A stretch of 63,798 bases of DNA from NCBI GenBank assembly GCA_029262005.1, contig JAJDAG010000057.1, forward strand, positions 1 to 63,798, given 5' to 3'. A model generated the notes under the pieces. It saw only the letters and a program-made list of their open reading frames with translations, had not been told where the DNA came from and ran no database searches. Made by a program: the position numbers and the translations under genes. Shown piece by piece: positions 62,137 through 63,798 of this stretch (positions within the stretch are counted from its first letter, which is position 1; the number at the start of each line of letters is the position of its first letter). This DNA is from Candidatus Zhuqueibacterota bacterium (GTDB lineage Bacteria > Zhuqueibacterota > Zhuqueibacteria > Oceanimicrobiales > Oceanimicrobiaceae).

Positions 62137-63393
62137 TCAATGAGCCGGTACAGTTGCAGCTTCTGTTAACTCTGAATACCACTCTATCATCTTGTTGTAA
62201 TGCACCTCCGGATCGAATTCACGCTCGGCTTTGTCTCTGGCGGCTTTGCCCAACTCAACTGCACGCTCAGGGTTTTCCCATAAATGGGCCATGTGCCGCG
62301 CCAGGGCCTCTGCATCCCCAGCCTGGAAGTGAAGGCCATTAACGCCATGATCTACAAGCTCACGCATGCCGCCCATTTCCGAGCAAATCACCGGCTTGCC
62401 ATAAGCAAATGACTCATAGATGACAAGCGGCGAATTATCATACCACTCCGAAGGCACCAGAATGGCACGCGCTTGCTTGACAACAGCCTCAAGCTCTGAG
62501 CCCGACTTCAAGCCAAGAAACCGAACCTGATTCAACTGATTCTCCTCTACAAAAATCTCCAGTTCAGAACGCTGCGGCCCATCGCCAACAATATAAAGCG
62601 GTGCATTTGAATAGAGTTTCGCCGCGCGCAAAAGTGTTAAAAGCCCTTTTTCATCAGCCAAACGACCAAAATAAAGCATGTAATGACCAGCAGCAAATTG
62701 GGGTGAAAAGTCTGTCATGTTGATGGTGTAAAAAAGATGTCTTACTTTGTTTTTGCCAACACCGGCCTGGCGAAATTTTTCGCCCATGAACCGGCTGGGT
62801 ACGTGAAATAAATCAATGTTTTTCTCATAAATTCGTGTCAAGCGGTGCAGGGAACTTTCAAGCGCGATCATGGCACTTGCGATGACTGAATCTTTGTGGC
62901 AGCGCTGTATAATCGGATGAAGCAGATTTCCGGCCATACAGCGTTCGCACACTTTACCTGTGGTTGGATTGTAAAGGCGATAATTAGGGCAAACCAGTTT
63001 GTATTGATGCACTGTTTGAATCACAGGTATATTGTATTTTTTTAGCGCGTGCAAAATTGACGGCGACAGTTGGTGGTCGATCATGTGCAAATGTGCAATA
63101 TCCGGCCTTGTTTTCTCAAGAAGATGCTCTAATTTACGTCGGGCGTCAAGAGAATAAATCATCTTTCCGGTAGCCTTTATGAACGTTATCAATTTCCCCA
63201 AAATTGAATTCTGCGCATATTCGATGTTGGCGGCAAAATACTTTTGATATTTGGTTTCAAAACTGTCCGGATGATGCATGGCGAATGGAATAATTTCATG
63301 GCCATTGGCTTCGAGAACCTTGGCCAGCTCAAACATATATCGCTCTGCGCCGCCTTTGACAAAGTAGTATTTATCGACTATTAAAATTTTCAT
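62137..63393 (-). CDS. GT4 family glycosyltransferase with Cys-rich insert
   Basis: 418 aa. GT-B fold: 'KYYFVKGGAERYMFELAKVL' (acceptor domain), 'LYFGRLADEKGLLTLLRAAK', 'LYIVGDGPQRSELE', 'PSEWYDNSPLVIYESFAYGK' (E-x7-E region) and 'GMRELVDHGVNGLHFQAGD'. Between the two domains is a Cys/His cluster ('CPNYRLYNPTTGKVCERCMA' and 'RCHKD'), a recurrent insert in this GT4 subgroup that may bind a metal. Its ATG overlaps the stop of the Wzy-like gene by four bases (ATGA). It probably adds a sugar to the repeat unit. Confidence 0.9.
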   Translation of the reverse strand: MKILIVDKYYFVKGGAERYMFELAKVLEANGHEIIPFAMHHPDSFETKYQKYFAANIEYAQNSILGKLITFIKATGKMIYSLDARRKLEHLLEKTRPDIAHLHMIDHQLSPSILHALKKYNIPVIQTVHQYKLVCPNYRLYNPTTGKVCERCMAGNLLHPIIQRCHKDSVIASAMIALESSLHRLTRIYEKNIDLFHVPSRFMGEKFRQAGVGKNKVRHLFYTINMTDFSPQFAAGHYMLYFGRLADEKGLLTLLRAAKLYSNAPLYIVGDGPQRSELEIFVEENQLNQVRFLGLKSGSELEAVVKQARAILVPSEWYDNSPLVIYESFAYGKPVICSEMGGMRELVDHGVNGLHFQAGDAEALARHMAHLWENPERAVELGKAARDKAEREFDPEVHYNKMIEWYSELTEAATVPAH

Positions 63394-63798
63394 AATCGGT
63401 GCCTGCCGCCGGGGGGTGAAATTCGATTTCTCGAAGCAGTTTTCCCAAGAGGCACCGGAACATCTTTTCCCTGCTCCTGCAATTTCTTCTTAAGCGCCAT
63501 CATTTTCATTTCCAAAAATTTGACTCGCCGCAGAGAAAAAGCAATCCCGCCAAGCGCCCAAAAAGCCAGCTTAATTCGGTAATGCTGATACTCCGGCCCG
63601 ATATTGATTGCCACAATAAACGCTATGATGCCACAATAAACGCCCATACCTATCGCGCTTATCATCGGGTCTTTAACCATAACACCGCGATAAGCTTCCC
63701 GGAGAAAAACAAAAAGCAGAGCAATGAACATAATCGCTCCGGGAATGCCCATTTCAGCAGCGAACCTTAAAAACTCATTATGCACCGGATGCCAAAAA
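63390..63798 (-). CDS. C-terminal part of an O-antigen ligase/Wzy polymerase-like protein, cut by the window edge
   Basis: About 135 residues, open through the right edge. The visible start, 'FWHPVHNEFLRFAAEMG', is the conserved periplasmic loop of the Wzy_C/O-antigen ligase family ('P-x-H-N-x-F-L-x-x-x-x-E-x-G'). Three hydrophobic spans follow ('AIMFIALLFVFL', 'GVYCGIIAFIVAINIG', 'LAFWALGGIAF'), then a basic, probably cytosolic tail. The full protein would polymerise or ligate the flipped repeat units. It shares a 4-base overlap with the GT4 gene. The rest of the EPS locus continues to the right of the window. Confidence 0.85.
   Translation of the reverse strand, partial: FWHPVHNEFLRFAAEMGIPGAIMFIALLFVFLREAYRGVMVKDPMISAIGMGVYCGIIAFIVAINIGPEYQHYRIKLAFWALGGIAFSLRRVKFLEMKMMALKKKLQEQGKDVPVPLGKTASRNRISPPGGRHRL

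Noticed and set aside
1-63798. CRISPR array, tRNA, rRNA or prophage
   Set aside because: No regularly spaced short repeats, no cloverleaf or rRNA-like segment and no phage structural genes were noticed; the only repeated arrays are in-frame protein domain repeats.

Overview
The window reads as part of a chromosome from an uncultivated bacterium of the FCB superphylum, most like candidate division KSB1 or a Calditrichota/Ignavibacteria relative. The main reason is four very large secreted proteins that end in a type IX secretion (Por/T9SS) sorting module of the form 'NYPNPFNPxTxIxFxLP ... VxxxxYDxxGxxVxxL ... SGVYxYxV ... KMxLxK'. Apart from the first 1.7 kb, every credible gene is on the minus strand, so transcription runs from right to left. 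The taxonomic call is an inference from protein style; no rRNA or tRNA gene was found.

Left edge (1-1714): the tail of a transposase/integrase and an AT-rich RomA/NAPE-PLD-like metallo-beta-lactamase-fold gene, both on the plus strand. Their orientation and base composition mark this as an accessory junction. Region 1801-23807: two FG-GAP/Ig/tandem-95 proteins (1280 and 1479 aa) and two SGNH (CE3-like) esterase/Big_1-array proteins (about 1824 and 2450 aa). They form two paralogous pairs and all carry T9SS sorting tails.

Region 23825-63798 is a large exopolysaccharide (EPS) locus. Assembly genes: a GT39-like membrane glycosyltransferase, a GT2 with a DUF2304 partner, three GT4 glycosyltransferases, a Wzx-type flippase, and the C-terminus of a Wzy/O-antigen-ligase-like protein at the right edge. 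Modification genes: a DUF3473-type polysaccharide deacetylase and a FemAB-like protein (both typical of exosortase/XrtA-type EPS loci), an AsnB amidotransferase, a NodU/TobZ-type carbamoyltransferase with its SxtJ and DUF5989 partners (the 52-aa DUF5989 gene is easily missed), two SAM methyltransferases, an FrhB-like iron-sulfur protein, and two sulfatase-like membrane enzymes with Thr at the formylglycine position. Carbohydrate-active genes: a heparinase II/III protein, a GH39-like hydrolase, a putative glycosidase with a golvesin-type domain, and two proteins of unrecognised family that may be alpha/alpha-toroids.

Inside the locus is a module (30847-36130) of two AlkP-superfamily phosphohydrolases, an EMC3/DUF106-like membrane protein with a periplasmic beta-domain, and a 61-aa ribbon-helix-helix-like protein. 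That small protein ends in the same 'L-x-x-L-G-Y' tail as the two sulfatase-like enzymes. Together the genes suggest a cell that makes, amidates, carbamoylates, deacetylates and trims a uronic-acid-type polysaccharide. The large T9SS proteins may act on or sit in that matrix. The most novel-looking points are the shared LGY tail, the AlkP/EMC3/RHH module, a carbohydrate-binding domain nested in a Big_1 domain of the SGNH giants, and two secreted proteins that end at the first strand of an Fn3 domain.
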